Shown piece by piece: positions 29,195-38,836 of a DNA stretch of 64,000 nt. A program made the position numbers and the translations under genes. Under the pieces are notes generated by a model. That model made no database searches and was not told the origin of the DNA. It was given only the letters and a program-made list of their open reading frames with translations. Numbering within the stretch: the first letter of the stretch is position 1; every line of letters begins with the position of its first letter. The DNA comes from Paenimyroides aestuarii (GTDB taxonomy: Bacteria; Bacteroidota; Bacteroidia; Flavobacteriales; Flavobacteriaceae): assembly GCF_024628805.1 (NCBI RefSeq), contig NZ_CP102382.1, forward strand, positions 1,860,001 to 1,924,000, in the 5' to 3' direction.

Positions 29195-29315
29195 TCAGCT
29201 AACCGCAATAGGGATTGCAGCCTTGTTGGAGCTCTTTGTTTTTTGCAAAGAAAAACAAAAGCGACGGCGGAAAGCCCGACCTGAAACGTTAGTGGAAGGG
29301 ATTGCCCTTATGAAA
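29195..29315 (-). ncRNA. Structured flavobacterial intergenic element downstream of murF
   Basis: The region is GC-richer than its surroundings and full of pairing: GCAAT-AGGG-ATTGC, a central hairpin CTTTGTTTTT(TGCAAAG)AAAAACAAAAG with one bulge, and AAGGG-ATTG-CCCTT next to the murF stop. The GGTCGGGCTTTCCGCC segment resembles a layout I recall from many flavobacterial intergenic regions, possibly the Flavo-1 RNA class. Strand is assigned because it would be the 3' region of the murF message. The family assignment is uncertain. Confidence 0.4.
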
Positions 29316-30605
29316 TTATATGAAATCAATAATTTTTTCTAATGCCATGCCGCGCGATCCTTTGATGAGCAGTAAATGGTTGTTGATGGGTTGTTTTTTG
29401 AGATGCGTAATGAAATCGTCTAAGTTGGTAAAATATTTTACGGTATCGGATACTATTTGATTGCTGTAAAAGTGTTGCCCTATAAAAATGGTTGGTATTT
29501 TGGTTTCGATTGCTTGTTTGATAATGGTTGTATGCTCTGTATTGGATGCGGTGCCCAATTCGAACATATCACCTAAAATCATGGCTTTTGAAGGCTCTTG
29601 TAGTTGGCAAAAGTTATCAATGGCTACTTGCATGCTACTTGGATTGGCATTGTAGGCATCTAATAGGATGTTTTTGTTGTTTATTTTTGTCCACTGTGAG
29701 CGGTTGTTTTGCGGGATGTATTCCTCGATGGCTTGCTTAATTGTCTCGAATGGAATGTTAAAATAATTACCTATGCAGACTGCAAAAGCGATGTTGGGCA
29801 GGTTGTATGATCCGGTGAGATTGGATTGTATATCGATATTGTTTACTTGCATAGACGCCATGGGTTGGGCGTTTGCATTGCTGATTTGCAGGTTTGCAGC
29901 TGGATTGTTTTTGGTGGAAAAACCGTAATGGTTGATAGATTGTGTTTTTTGAACTTGTGTGGCATCGTCAAAGTTTACAAAAGCCGTTTTTTTGTTTTCA
30001 CTTAGGTAGTCATACATTTCGCTTTTGCCTATAATGACTCCTTCTATACCGCCAAAACCTTCTAGATGTGCTTTGCCAAAATTGGTGATGAAACCAAAAT
30101 CGGGTTGGGTGATTTTGCACAATAATTCGATTTCCTTTTGATGGTTTGCTCCCATTTCAATGATGGCAAGGTCTGTTTCTTCGGTAATTCGCAACAGGGT
30201 GAGTGGTACGCCTATATGATTGTTTAAATTGCCAATGGTGGCAATGGTGTTGTATTTTTTGCTTAGAACCGCGTGAAGGAGCTCTTTGCTTGTGGTTTTT
30301 CCATTGCTTCCAGTTAGTGCGATTATGGGTAATCCAATATGAAACCTATGAAAACCTGCTAAATCTTGAAGGGTTTTAAGTACGTCGGTTACAATAATGA
30401 GCTTATTATTTTCTATTTTTTTTAGGTTGATATCATCTACAACGGCGTATGCGGCTCCTTTTTCAAGGGCTTGCAAAGCAAATTCATTGGCGTTGAAATT
30501 GGCTCCTTTCAAAGCAAAGAACATACTGTTGGGCAAAATGTTTCGTGTGTCGGTGCTCACACCATTGCATTGTGTGAACAATGCGTAAAGTTCGAATAAT
30601 TCCAT
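29316..30605 (-). CDS. murF: UDP-N-acetylmuramoyl-tripeptide--D-alanyl-D-alanine ligase
   Basis: 429 residues. It adds D-Ala-D-Ala to the peptidoglycan precursor. The N-terminal UDP-binding part contains GVSTDTRNILPNSMFFALKG. The ATP site is ALTGSNGKTTSKE near 100, with EMGANHQKEI near 150 and DAYNANPSSMQVAI near 315. It is a single gene with its own promoter. Confidence 0.97.
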   Translation of the reverse strand: MELFELYALFTQCNGVSTDTRNILPNSMFFALKGANFNANEFALQALEKGAAYAVVDDINLKKIENNKLIIVTDVLKTLQDLAGFHRFHIGLPIIALTGSNGKTTSKELLHAVLSKKYNTIATIGNLNNHIGVPLTLLRITEETDLAIIEMGANHQKEIELLCKITQPDFGFITNFGKAHLEGFGGIEGVIIGKSEMYDYLSENKKTAFVNFDDATQVQKTQSINHYGFSTKNNPAANLQISNANAQPMASMQVNNIDIQSNLTGSYNLPNIAFAVCIGNYFNIPFETIKQAIEEYIPQNNRSQWTKINNKNILLDAYNANPSSMQVAIDNFCQLQEPSKAMILGDMFELGTASNTEHTTIIKQAIETKIPTIFIGQHFYSNQIVSDTVKYFTNLDDFITHLKKQPINNHLLLIKGSRGMALEKIIDFI

Positions 30606-30639
30606 AATTGTACTTAAAGTCTTTAAGTGTTTTGTGTTG

Positions 30640-30670
30640 CAAATTTAACATTATTTAGTTTTTGGCGAAA
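30640..30670 (-). promoter_or_regulatory. Promoter for murF
   Basis: On the minus strand TTTCG is followed after ~18 bases by TAAATTTG (30640-30647), an exact TAnnTTTG, 35 bases before the start. Confidence 0.5.
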
Positions 30671-30688
30671 CGATTGCTGTAAAACAAT

Positions 30689-32074
30689 CTATACCATATT
30701 CTCTGGCTTTACCCATTCATCAAATTCTTCCGAAGTGAGGTATCCCAAGGTAATTGCCGTTTCTTTTAAAGTGGTATTGTTTTTATGCGCCATTTGGGCA
30801 ATCTCGGCGGCTTTGTAATAGCCTATTTTTGGGTTTAAAGCTGTTACCAGCATTAACGAGTTATCTACCAATTCTTTAATTCGATCATAATTTGGTTCAA
30901 TACCTTTTGCGCAATGTTCGTTAAACGATGCACAAGCATCGCCAATTAATCGTGCGGATTGTAGAAAGTTTGCTGCCATGAGTGGTTTAAATACATTCAG
31001 TTCGAAATGACCTTGCGCACCGCCAAATGTAATTGCTACATCGTTACCAATGATCTGAGCGGCAACCATTGTTAACGCTTCGCATTGTGTAGGATTTACT
31101 TTACCTGGCATAATAGACGATCCTGGTTCGTTTTCGGGAAGTAACAATTCCCCAATGCCCGATCTAGGTCCTGATGCAAGCATTCGGATATCGTTTGCAA
31201 TTTTGTTTAATGATACGGCTAATTGTTTTAACGCACCATGGGTTTCCACAATGGCATCGTGTGCAGCCAAAGCCTCAAATTTATTTTCAGCGGTTATGAA
31301 CGGAAATTTTGTGAATTGTGCGATATATTTTGCTACCAATACATCATAGCCTTTTGGAGTGTTTAAACCGGTGCCAACAGCAGTTCCTCCTAAAGCGATT
31401 TCGGTTAAATGATGCAATGTGTTTCTTAAAGCTTTTAATCCGTGGTTAAGCTGAGATACATAACCTGAAAATTCTTGACCTAAAGTAAGCGGAGTGGCAT
31501 CCATTAAATGTGTTCTTCCAATTTTTACTACATTTTTAAATGCTTCTGCTTTTTCTTGTAAGGTATTTCGCAATTGTTCGATTCCCGGAATGGTAACTTG
31601 CTGAATGATTTTATAAGCCGCAATGTGCATCGCAGTGGGAAATGTGTCATTTGATGATTGCGATTTATTCACATCATCGTTTGCTTTTAAAACACTTTTT
31701 TCGGCACCAATCTTTAAACCAGCTAAAACTTGTGCACGATTGGCAATTACTTCGTTTACATTCATATTAGATTGCGTTCCGGAACCCGTTTGCCAAATCA
31801 CCAAAGGAAACTGATCGCTTAATGTTCCGCTCAAAACTTCATCACAAACGGCAGCAATGGCATCTCTTTTTTCTACCGAAAGTACCCCTAAATCGCAATT
31901 GGCATAAGCAGCGGCTTTTTTTAAATAAGCAAATCCTTCAATAATTTCGATAGGCATAGATGCTTCTGCACCAATTTTGAAATTGTTTCGGGAACGTTCA
32001 GTTTGTGCACCCCATAGTTTATCTGCTGGTACTTTTACAGGACCCATTGTATCGGTTTCAATTCTATATTCCAT
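30689..32074 (-). CDS. fumC: Fumarate hydratase class II
   Basis: 461 residues from the internal Met at 32074 (start [11 protein letters not shown]), which matches family length better than a Met nine codons upstream. It interconverts fumarate and malate in the TCA cycle. The superfamily signature [16 protein letters not shown] is near 314, with [12 protein letters not shown] near 97 and [10 protein letters not shown] near 184. A single gene. Confidence 0.97.
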   Translation of the reverse strand: MEYRIETDTMGPVKVPADKLWGAQTERSRNNFKIGAEASMPIEIIEGFAYLKKAAAYANCDLGVLSVEKRDAIAAVCDEVLSGTLSDQFPLVIWQTGSGTQSNMNVNEVIANRAQVLAGLKIGAEKSVLKANDDVNKSQSSNDTFPTAMHIAAYKIIQQVTIPGIEQLRNTLQEKAEAFKNVVKIGRTHLMDATPLTLGQEFSGYVSQLNHGLKALRNTLHHLTEIALGGTAVGTGLNTPKGYDVLVAKYIAQFTKFPFITAENKFEALAAHDAIVETHGALKQLAVSLNKIANDIRMLASGPRSGIGELLLPENEPGSSIMPGKVNPTQCEALTMVAAQIIGNDVAITFGGAQGHFELNVFKPLMAANFLQSARLIGDACASFNEHCAKGIEPNYDRIKELVDNSLMLVTALNPKIGYYKAAEIAQMAHKNNTTLKETAITLGYLTSEEFDEWVKPENMV

Positions 32075-32170
32075 CTTTATTAGTTGTTTTTGTTGATACA
32101 ATTAAAGGTACGGCTTAAAATCGATTAATCCATTTTTAGAAATATTTTTTAGAATTAATTAAGATTTTTG

Positions 32171-32201
32171 TTTGGGTAGTTAAAGTTTCGTTATATCTTT
32201 G
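32171..32201 (+). promoter_or_regulatory. Consensus promoter for the 52-residue membrane peptide
   Basis: TTTG (32171-32174), exactly 19 bases, then TATCTTTG (32194-32201): a full match to the Bacteroidota housekeeping promoter. The ATG is 29 bases further on. Confidence 0.75.
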
Positions 32202-32230
32202 TAACTGTATACACAAAAAATTCCGGAATC

Positions 32231-32389
32231 ATGTTTGAATTTCAACAATTTATAGCTTTTTTAATTGGGTTAACAATCTTAACCATGGGTTTTTGGTTGA
32301 TGTTTTTCCTTGTTAGCTTTGTATTTTACTGGGCTTTTGGAGGAGCAGCTGATCTTATTAAAGAGAAAAAAGCTAAAAGAGATGCATAA
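32231..32389 (+). CDS. 52-residue membrane peptide
   Basis: A complete short frame with ATG start. Residues 7-36 form one or two tightly packed hydrophobic segments (FIAFLIGLTILTMGFWLMFF and FLVSFVFYWAF), followed by GGAADLIKEKKAKRDA, a basic tail that should stay in the cytoplasm. A consensus promoter upstream and an intrinsic terminator 12 bases downstream make a self-contained transcription unit, strong support for a real gene. The family is not recognised. It could be a small regulatory membrane protein. Confidence 0.75.
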   Translation: MFEFQQFIAFLIGLTILTMGFWLMFFLVSFVFYWAFGGAADLIKEKKAKRDA

Positions 32390-32400
32390 AAAAATGTATT

Positions 32401-32436
32401 AAAAAAAATCCTTTTCAAACGAAAAGGATTTTTTGT
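32401..32436. terminator. Bidirectional intrinsic terminator
   Basis: AAAATCCTTTT-CAAAC-GAAAAGGATTTTTT, an 11-bp stem between the small peptide gene and convergent yebC. Confidence 0.9.
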
Positions 32437-32439
32437 TTT

Positions 32440-33150
32440 TTAACCCATTGTGGTATAAACATTTTGCACATCATCGTCTTCCTCGATTTTATCCAAAAGT
32501 TTTTCAACATCTGCGATTTGCTCCTCAGTGAGTTCTTTTGTTACTTGCGGAATTCGATCAAAACCAGATGATAAAATTTCCATATTGCGTTCTTCTAATT
32601 CTTTTTGAATCGAACCAAAGCTATTAAATGGTGCATAGATTAAAATACCGTCTTCGTCTTCAAAAATCTCATCTACACCTGCATCGATTAGCTCTAATTC
32701 AAACTCTTCCAAATCCAAACCTTCCACTTTAGCTATTCTGAAATTGCAGGTATGATCAAACATAAACTCAACCGAACCTTGGGTTCCTAAAGTTCCATTG
32801 CACTTATTAAAGTATGAACGAATGTTCGCGACTGTTCGGTTGTTATTATCTGTGGCTGTTTCAATTAATACGGCAATTCCGTGGGGTGCATATCCTTCAA
32901 ACAAAACTTCTTTATAGTTAGCTGTATCTTTGTCTGATGCCTTTTTAATTGCACGTTCTACGTTGTCTTTCGGCATATTAGCTGCCTTAGCATTTTGAAT
33001 AACAGCACGCAAACGGGCATTGGTTTCAGGGTTTGGACCGCCCTCTTTAACAGCCATAACGATGTCTTTACCAATACGTGTAAACGTTTTAGCCATTGCC
33101 GACCAGCGTTTCATTTTTCTTGCTTTTCTAAATTCAAATGCTCTTCCCAT
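32440..33150 (-). CDS. YebC/PmpR family protein
   Basis: 236 residues. It starts MGRAFEFRKARKMKRWSAMAK, then FTRIGKDI, the family N-terminus, with NMPKDNVERAIKKA near 78 and EGYAPHGIAVLIE near 105. Members are described as transcriptional regulators and, more recently, as factors relieving ribosome stalling. The minus-strand element TAATTTTG (33174-33181) 24 bases upstream is a probable -7 box. Confidence 0.95.
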   Translation of the reverse strand: MGRAFEFRKARKMKRWSAMAKTFTRIGKDIVMAVKEGGPNPETNARLRAVIQNAKAANMPKDNVERAIKKASDKDTANYKEVLFEGYAPHGIAVLIETATDNNNRTVANIRSYFNKCNGTLGTQGSVEFMFDHTCNFRIAKVEGLDLEEFELELIDAGVDEIFEDEDGILIYAPFNSFGSIQKELEERNMEILSSGFDRIPQVTKELTEEQIADVEKLLDKIEEDDDVQNVYTTMG

Positions 33151-33173
33151 TTCTTCTTTTTATTAAATTTATA

Positions 33174-33181
33174 CAAAATTA
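33174..33181 (-). promoter_or_regulatory. Promoter -7 element for yebC
   Basis: Minus-strand TAATTTTG fits TAnnTTTG. Confidence 0.42.
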
Positions 33182-33216
33182 TAGAAAAGTTGTTTTTCTT
33201 AAAAAAAAAACCTAGT

Positions 33217-33834
33217 TTATTTCATTAAAGTCTGTTCTTTTAAATAGTCAACTGCGTGTCGGCCTTCGTTAAAAAGCAAGTCTAGAATGCTTAAATTATT
33301 CAAAAAACCGTGTTTGTCATCAAATACTTGGGTGTAGGTTTCAAAGGTGTTGTTGTCTTTCTTTCCGTTTGCTAAATGTCTGAAATCGGTTTGCGAAACT
33401 TCTTTAAAATACTCTTCGGTTTGTGTGTACGGAAGCTGTATGCCTAAGCAATTTGCTACAATTTCATGAATTTGGAAATTCAAATCCATCAAAAAAGTAT
33501 GCTTTTTTTCGAAAATCGGTCGCATATCATCTTCAAAAAACTCGAAATAAGGCGATGTGCGGTATCCGGCTTCTAACGACTTAAAGTGTTGCTTTTGCCA
33601 GTTAAAATCGTTTTCAATTTTCACATCGCGGTATTTTTGATGCAATTGTTCTTTGCTGTGCTTAATGGGTATGTTTAACAACTGCAAACCGTTTGCGCTG
33701 TAAATGTACATACGGTTGCGGTTGGTTTGTTTTTGAAAATGATCATCTGCTTCGAAAACAACATTTTCAGCTTGAAGCATTGCCACATAATGACTTACCG
33801 ATGCAAAATAAGTTGGATGTATTAAAATATCCAT
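33217..33834 (-). CDS. WbqC-like family protein
   Basis: 205 residues. It matches the WbqC-like family by the early HPTYFASVSHYVAML, the NRNRMYIYSANG and LNIPIK region, and QKHFKSLEAGYRTSPYFEFFED. WbqC-like proteins are often in polysaccharide clusters but the flavobacterial one always follows lepB. Its biochemical role is unproved. Its ATG overlaps the lepB stop by one base (TAATG), so translation is coupled. Confidence 0.85.
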   Translation of the reverse strand: MDILIHPTYFASVSHYVAMLQAENVVFEADDHFQKQTNRNRMYIYSANGLQLLNIPIKHSKEQLHQKYRDVKIENDFNWQKQHFKSLEAGYRTSPYFEFFEDDMRPIFEKKHTFLMDLNFQIHEIVANCLGIQLPYTQTEEYFKEVSQTDFRHLANGKKDNNTFETYTQVFDDKHGFLNNLSILDLLFNEGRHAVDYLKEQTLMK

Positions 33835-35405
33835 TAATAATTGTATTTTTTTGATTTACGTTTTTTAACGAAACTATACGCAATCCATCCTGCTAAAAGC
33901 ACCATGAAGTAAATAAAGAACGAATGTGGTTTACCTGTTCCGTGAACAGTTGTAAACAAACGCTCCCAACGAATTTTATCGAACAATTTACCAAATGGTA
34001 CGTTAGGATCCATACTCATCCAGATGAAAACAGGTTTTCCTACAATATGATCGGCAGGAACAAAACCCCAATAACGACTGTCTTCTGAATTGTGGCGGTT
34101 GTCACCCATCATATAGTAATAGTCTTGTTGAATGGTGTAGGTCGTTGCTGGTTGATCGTTTATAAAGATAGAACCATTTTTTACGTCTAATTTATTGTGT
34201 TCGTAATCGGTAATAATGGCTTTATAAAAAGGCAATGTTTCGGTATTTAACTGCACCACTTCGCCTTTTGCCGGAATATGAATCGGACCTAAATTGTCAC
34301 GAGTCCAAGGTTTTGAATGTGGGAAGATTGCTAATTTATCATTAATATTTAATTCAGATCCATAGCGAATATCTTTTTCTATTTTTACAATTGACGATAG
34401 TGTTTTCATATCATTAAAAGCCTCATCAGTCATTGATAATAAAAAGATATTTGGGTTTTGTGGATTTTGACCTCCATCTGTTATCTGATGTTTTTGTATT
34501 AAATTGAATAATCCAGTATTGTCCCCATTTGTTTCTACTGTATATGAGTACTGAATCTTCGCACGATCACCTAAATCTAAAACTTTATCGTTGATATATA
34601 CAATTCCATCTTTAATTTGTAAGTTGTCGCCTGGTAAACCAACAGTTCTTTTAACGTAATTCGATTTTTTATCCAATGGTTTATCGGCTCTTCTTCCTGA
34701 ACGATCAAAGAATTGATACACCGTATCAACAGGCCAGTTAAAAACCATAATGTCGTTGTGGGCAGGTTTTTCAAAACCAGGAAAACGCATCGCTGGTATT
34801 TGCGGAAATTTACTGTATGATTTTACTTTTGCCAACGGAATGGTATCGTGCACCATTGGGAACGCAATGGCAGTTTGCGGAACACGTGCACCATAGTTTA
34901 CTTTACTCACAAAAAGGAAATCGCCTACTAACAACGTTTTTTCTAACGATGATGTAGGGATTGTAAATGGCTGAATGAAAAACGTATGTATAATGGTTGC
35001 AACAACCACTGCAAACAATATAGAACTCACTGTTTCACCAGCTTCGGTTTTTGGTTTTATGCTGCGATTTTGTATATAGCTAACATTTTCAAAATAATTT
35101 ATATAATACACGTAAAAACCAAGTGTAACAACACCTAAAATAGTATCTACTGTGGAGTTTTTACCAAAACTGCGCAAGGTTTCCACCCAAACAACCGGAA
35201 ACATAATAAGGTTTACAATAGGAATAAACAAAAGAATAACCCACCATTTTGGTCGATTGATTATTTGCATTAAAACCACTGCATTGTAAACAGGAACAGC
35301 TGCTTCCCACGCTTTTCTGCCTGCTTTTACATATAATTTCCATGTGCCTAAAAAGTGAATCACTTGAACCGCAAGGAAAAATAAAAACCATTGTGTAAAT
35401 GTCAT
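33834..35405 (-). CDS. lepB: Signal peptidase I
   Basis: 523 residues, long as in other Bacteroidota. It cuts signal peptides from exported proteins. Several N-terminal membrane segments (to ~145) precede the catalytic region. The catalytic Ser is in IPTSSLEKTLLVGD near 152, the general-base Lys in YVKRTVGLPGD near 250, and the conserved GDNRHNSEDSRYWG is near 430. A lineage insert lies in between. One more membrane segment is near the C-terminus. The minus-strand TATTTTTG at 35464-35471 may be its promoter. Confidence 0.95.
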   Translation of the reverse strand: MTFTQWFLFFLAVQVIHFLGTWKLYVKAGRKAWEAAVPVYNAVVLMQIINRPKWWVILLFIPIVNLIMFPVVWVETLRSFGKNSTVDTILGVVTLGFYVYYINYFENVSYIQNRSIKPKTEAGETVSSILFAVVVATIIHTFFIQPFTIPTSSLEKTLLVGDFLFVSKVNYGARVPQTAIAFPMVHDTIPLAKVKSYSKFPQIPAMRFPGFEKPAHNDIMVFNWPVDTVYQFFDRSGRRADKPLDKKSNYVKRTVGLPGDNLQIKDGIVYINDKVLDLGDRAKIQYSYTVETNGDNTGLFNLIQKHQITDGGQNPQNPNIFLLSMTDEAFNDMKTLSSIVKIEKDIRYGSELNINDKLAIFPHSKPWTRDNLGPIHIPAKGEVVQLNTETLPFYKAIITDYEHNKLDVKNGSIFINDQPATTYTIQQDYYYMMGDNRHNSEDSRYWGFVPADHIVGKPVFIWMSMDPNVPFGKLFDKIRWERLFTTVHGTGKPHSFFIYFMVLLAGWIAYSFVKKRKSKKYNY

Positions 35406-35463
35406 AACCTAAATATTTTTTAACGAATATACTTTTTTTTGTAAAATTACTTTTGCTCTGCAA

Positions 35464-35471
35464 CAAAAATA
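35464..35471 (-). promoter_or_regulatory. Promoter -7 element for lepB
   Basis: Minus-strand TATTTTTG (TAnnTTTG) 59 bases before the lepB start; no clear -33. Confidence 0.35.
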
Positions 35472-35621
35472 ACCAATGTTTTTTTACCACATAGCTTTTT
35501 ATTACTATTAGATTTATTGATAAGGATACATAGGTTGGTGTTTACAAAATTAAACATAGTATTTATAAGATACTTTTTGTTTAGGGATTTCAATAATCTA
35601 TGTGCTTATGTGGTTTGTTTA

Positions 35622-36323
35622 CTAACCTAAATTCAAAACGTCTTTCATGGTAAAGATGCCTTTTTTGCCCAAAATCCATTCGGCAGCTACCACAGCACCC
35701 AAAGCAAAACCTTGTCGTGAAAATGCGGTATGCTTTATTTCAATTTCATCAACCGCAGATTTATAATAAACGCTGTGTGTTCCTGGAACATCCTCTATTC
35801 GTTTAGCATCGATATAAATTTGGTTTTCTTTAGCAGAATCCATGGTCCATTGTTCATAATTTGTTTCGGCAATGATTCCTTGTGCCAATGAAATGGCTGT
35901 TCCGCTGGGCGCATCTAATTTTTGTGTATGATGAATTTCTTCCATCGATACATTGTATTCTTTAATATTCGCCATTAATTTTGCCAAATACGAATTCAGT
36001 TCAAAAAATAAATTGACACCTACGCTGAAATTCGATCCATATAAAAAAGCACCATTTTTTTCTTTGCACAACTGTACCATATCATTGTATTGTTCCAACC
36101 AACCCGTTGTGCCTGAAACTACTGGAATGTTATGCTCAAAACATGTGCTGATATTTTCAGTTGCAGCAGTTGGAATACTGAAATCAATTGCCACATCGGC
36201 ATGTTCCAAACCACTGTAATCGTTTTCTTCGGTCTTTCTTAAAACTATTTCGTGACCACGTTCCAAGGCAATTTTTTCAATTTCTTTGCCCATTTTTCCG
36301 TAGCCTAACAATGCTATTTTCAT
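35622..36323 (-). CDS. dapB: 4-hydroxy-tetrahydrodipicolinate reductase
   Basis: 233 residues, at the short end for the family. It acts in lysine and meso-diaminopimelate synthesis. The nucleotide-binding GYGKMGKEIE is at the start, followed by VDIAIDFSIPTA-type and GTTGW blocks. The active-site stretch EEIHHTQKLDAPSGTA is near 132. It belongs to a parA-parB-DUF5683-dapB-lepB order common in flavobacteria. Confidence 0.96.
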   Translation of the reverse strand: MKIALLGYGKMGKEIEKIALERGHEIVLRKTEENDYSGLEHADVAIDFSIPTAATENISTCFEHNIPVVSGTTGWLEQYNDMVQLCKEKNGAFLYGSNFSVGVNLFFELNSYLAKLMANIKEYNVSMEEIHHTQKLDAPSGTAISLAQGIIAETNYEQWTMDSAKENQIYIDAKRIEDVPGTHSVYYKSAVDEIEIKHTAFSRQGFALGAVVAAEWILGKKGIFTMKDVLNLG

Positions 36324-36356
36324 TTAGTATAGATTTTTTTTAACGCATAATGGCTA

Positions 36357-36929
36357 TTAGAATCGATAGCTTACATTTACGTTAAAGTGGTGTTGATTAA
36401 TTAATGGATTGTATTCTAAAACCGGTTTAAAAGTAAGATCTTCATCAACGTTGAACTGCTGCAAATGCGCATCTACATTGGCATCTACAATATTTAAAAC
36501 ATAGAGACCAATTGTAATAAAAAGCGATAAATCGCGGTTTCGTTGTGCATTTCTTTGTACAGCAAGCAATTGCTCTTCGGTATATGTTCCTACTTTTGGA
36601 TTATTGGTTTGATCGATGCCCCGCAAGCGTAATTTGTATTCATCGCGCGCCCGATTGTATTTTTTTTGATTGTCTAAGTAAAAATACATACTGGTTCCCA
36701 AACCACCATAAACCAACGGAATTTTCCAGTAACTTTTATTATAATATTGTCCCAATCCGGGCAAAATTGCGGAATAAAAAGCTGCTTTAGACGGTGCCAA
36801 AGGATCCATTGCTTGTTGATTTAATTGTATTTGCTGGGGTTGTGTGCGAAGCATTTGCAGGGAATCGTTTTGTGCAAATCCGCAGGTAGCAACTAATGCA
36901 GAAACAAGTATATAAAACTTAGAAAACAC
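36357..36929 (-). CDS. DUF5683 family protein
   Basis: 190 residues. A signal peptide (to ~20) is followed by the conserved SAILPGLGQYYNKSYWKIPLVYGGLG block near 52, two hydrophobic segments and a C-terminal beta-like region ending VNVSYRF, an outer-membrane-type end. The molecular role is unknown. Its start overlaps the parB stop region by one base. Confidence 0.85.
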   Translation of the reverse strand: MFSKFYILVSALVATCGFAQNDSLQMLRTQPQQIQLNQQAMDPLAPSKAAFYSAILPGLGQYYNKSYWKIPLVYGGLGTSMYFYLDNQKKYNRARDEYKLRLRGIDQTNNPKVGTYTEEQLLAVQRNAQRNRDLSLFITIGLYVLNIVDANVDAHLQQFNVDEDLTFKPVLEYNPLINQHHFNVNVSYRF

Positions 36930-37831
36930 TATTTTTTTAACAATTTAATGATACGATCCAAGTCTTCTGCCGAATGAAAAGGAACATTTATAGCACCTTT
37001 ACCACTTGCTGCAATTTTCACATCGACTTTTGCTCCAAAAAAATCGGTAAAGATTTTTCGCTGGGAATCAGAAATCGTGTAGGTGATTTTTTTCTTTGCA
37101 GGTGCGCTGTTATTGTTCAACAACCCTTCTTGATAAGCTTTTACCAAGGCTTCGGTTTCGCGAACCGATAGGTTTTCTTTAATAATTTTATGATAGATGT
37201 CGGTTTGGGCTTCGTGATCTTCGATATTGATAATAGCACGACCATGCCCCATAGAAATAAATCCATCGCGAATACCGCTTTGAATGATTGGATCTAATCG
37301 CAACAAACGCAAATAATTGGTGATTGTGGAGCGTTTTTTTCCTACACGATCGCTCATTTGCTCTTGTGTTAACTGAATTTCATCAATCAATCGTTGGTAC
37401 GACATTGCAATTTCGATTGGATCTAAATCGTGGCGTTGAATGTTTTCTACCAAAGCCATTACCAATGAATCGTTATCATTTGCAATGCGGATATAAGCTG
37501 GAATGGTTTTTAAGCCTGCCAATTTAGAAGCGCGCAAACGGCGTTCACCCGAAATAAGTTCGTATTTATTGAATTCTAGTTTGCGAACGGTGATGGGTTG
37601 AATTACACCTAATTCTTTAATCGATTTAGAAAGTTCGTGTAATGTTTCTTCGTTAAAATTGGTTCTTGGTTGAAATGGGTTTACGGTGATAGCCTCTAAT
37701 TCCAACTCAATAATATTGCCAACAACTTTGTCTGCATTGGTATCTTCAACCGATTGAATATCGTTGGCAGGATCTTTTAAAAGAGCCGATAAACCACGAC
37801 CCAAGGCTTGTTTTTTAACTGCTTTTGCCAT
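36929..37831 (-). CDS. parB: Chromosome partitioning protein ParB
   Basis: 300 residues. A CTPase clamp that loads at parS sites. The N-terminal domain has PFQPRTNF and the CTP-binding GERRLRASK near 95. The helix-turn-helix domain has LTQEQMSDRVGKKRSTITNYLRLLRL near 155-180, then a C-terminal dimerisation tail. It follows parA by two bases. No parS-like site was recognised in this window. Confidence 0.96.
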   Translation of the reverse strand: MAKAVKKQALGRGLSALLKDPANDIQSVEDTNADKVVGNIIELELEAITVNPFQPRTNFNEETLHELSKSIKELGVIQPITVRKLEFNKYELISGERRLRASKLAGLKTIPAYIRIANDNDSLVMALVENIQRHDLDPIEIAMSYQRLIDEIQLTQEQMSDRVGKKRSTITNYLRLLRLDPIIQSGIRDGFISMGHGRAIINIEDHEAQTDIYHKIIKENLSVRETEALVKAYQEGLLNNNSAPAKKKITYTISDSQRKIFTDFFGAKVDVKIAASGKGAINVPFHSAEDLDRIIKLLKK

Positions 37832-37833
37832 AA

Positions 37834-38604
37834 TTAGTTAGTGCTGTTTTTTTGAATAATTTCTTGTGCCAAGCTTAAATAGTTGCTTGCGCCTTTGCTT
37901 GCAGCATCATAATTAATAATACTTTCACCAAAAGAAGGAGCTTCGCTTAATTTTACGTTGCGCTGAATTACCGTTTCAAAAACCATATCGTTGAAATGTT
38001 TTTGCACTTCGTCAACCACTTGGTTTGATAAACGCAAACGCGAATCATACATCGTTAAAAGTAAACCTTCGATATCTAAATTGGGGTTGTGAATTTTTTG
38101 AACACTTTTAATGGTGTTCAGCAATTTACCCAATCCTTCTAAAGCAAAATATTCGCATTGAATAGGAATTACCACCGAATCGGCAGCTGTTAATGCATTT
38201 AAAGTGAGCAACCCTAACGATGGTGCACAGTCTATAATAATATAATCATATTGATCTTTAATGGAAGCCAATGCTTGTTTCAGCATGTACTCGCGGTTTT
38301 CTTTGTCAACTAATTCAATTTCTATAGCTACTAAATCGATATGAGCCGGAATTAAATCAACATTTGGTGCCGAACATTCTAAAGCAGCTTCTTGTGGCGT
38401 AACGCTGTGTTCTAAAATTTGATAAGTTCCTGCTTCAACCGACTCTACATCAATTCCTAAACCAGACGTAGCATTTGCCTGCGGGTCGGCATCAATAAGA
38501 AGTACTTTTTTTTCCAGCGCACCCAAAGATGCTGCTAAATTAACAGAGGTAGTGGTTTTTCCAACACCACCTTTTTGATTGGCTATAGCAATGATTTTAC
38601 CCAT
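37834..38604 (-). CDS. parA: Chromosome partitioning ATPase ParA
   Basis: 256 residues from the Met at 38604 (start MGKIIAIANQKGGVGKTT), which fits the family better than a Met twelve codons earlier. The deviant Walker A KGGVGKTT is near 10-17, LLIDADPQANAT near 40, and Walker B YIIIDCAPSLG near 118. It partners with ParB in segregating the chromosome origin. Confidence 0.97.
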   Translation of the reverse strand: MGKIIAIANQKGGVGKTTTSVNLAASLGALEKKVLLIDADPQANATSGLGIDVESVEAGTYQILEHSVTPQEAALECSAPNVDLIPAHIDLVAIEIELVDKENREYMLKQALASIKDQYDYIIIDCAPSLGLLTLNALTAADSVVIPIQCEYFALEGLGKLLNTIKSVQKIHNPNLDIEGLLLTMYDSRLRLSNQVVDEVQKHFNDMVFETVIQRNVKLSEAPSFGESIINYDAASKGASNYLSLAQEIIQKNSTN

Positions 38605-38816
38605 TTTTTTTTCTACAAAATTTGAAGTGTAAAAATACAATTAATTATCTTAACAAAAAATGCTATTTTCCTTTTATGATTTCTTTTTAAGATGAATTTA
38701 GCTAATAGCCCCGTATTGTGTTTATATTCAATTTATAATAACATACTAAAAATCATCTATTCACGTTAATTTAACATTTATAAGCTATACCGATTCGTTT
38801 CAAATAGTTTCCTTTA

Positions 38817-38824
38817 TATATTTG
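38817..38824 (+). promoter_or_regulatory. Promoter -7 element for the PAP2 gene
   Basis: TATATTTG fits TAnnTTTG exactly. The in-frame TTG at 38822 lies inside it, so translation should begin at the ATG at 38837 or 38843. Confidence 0.5.
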
Positions 38825-38836
38825 CATCTTTTAAAA

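Noticed and set aside
29093..29284. A 63-codon frame in the gap before murF
   Set aside because: No start context or known motif, and it crosses the inverted repeats of the structured element.
36929..38604. parA/parB as evidence for a plasmid or an origin in the window
   Set aside because: The pair sits among chromosomal genes (dapB, lepB) in the usual flavobacterial order, and I found no parS-like palindrome or DnaA-box cluster.
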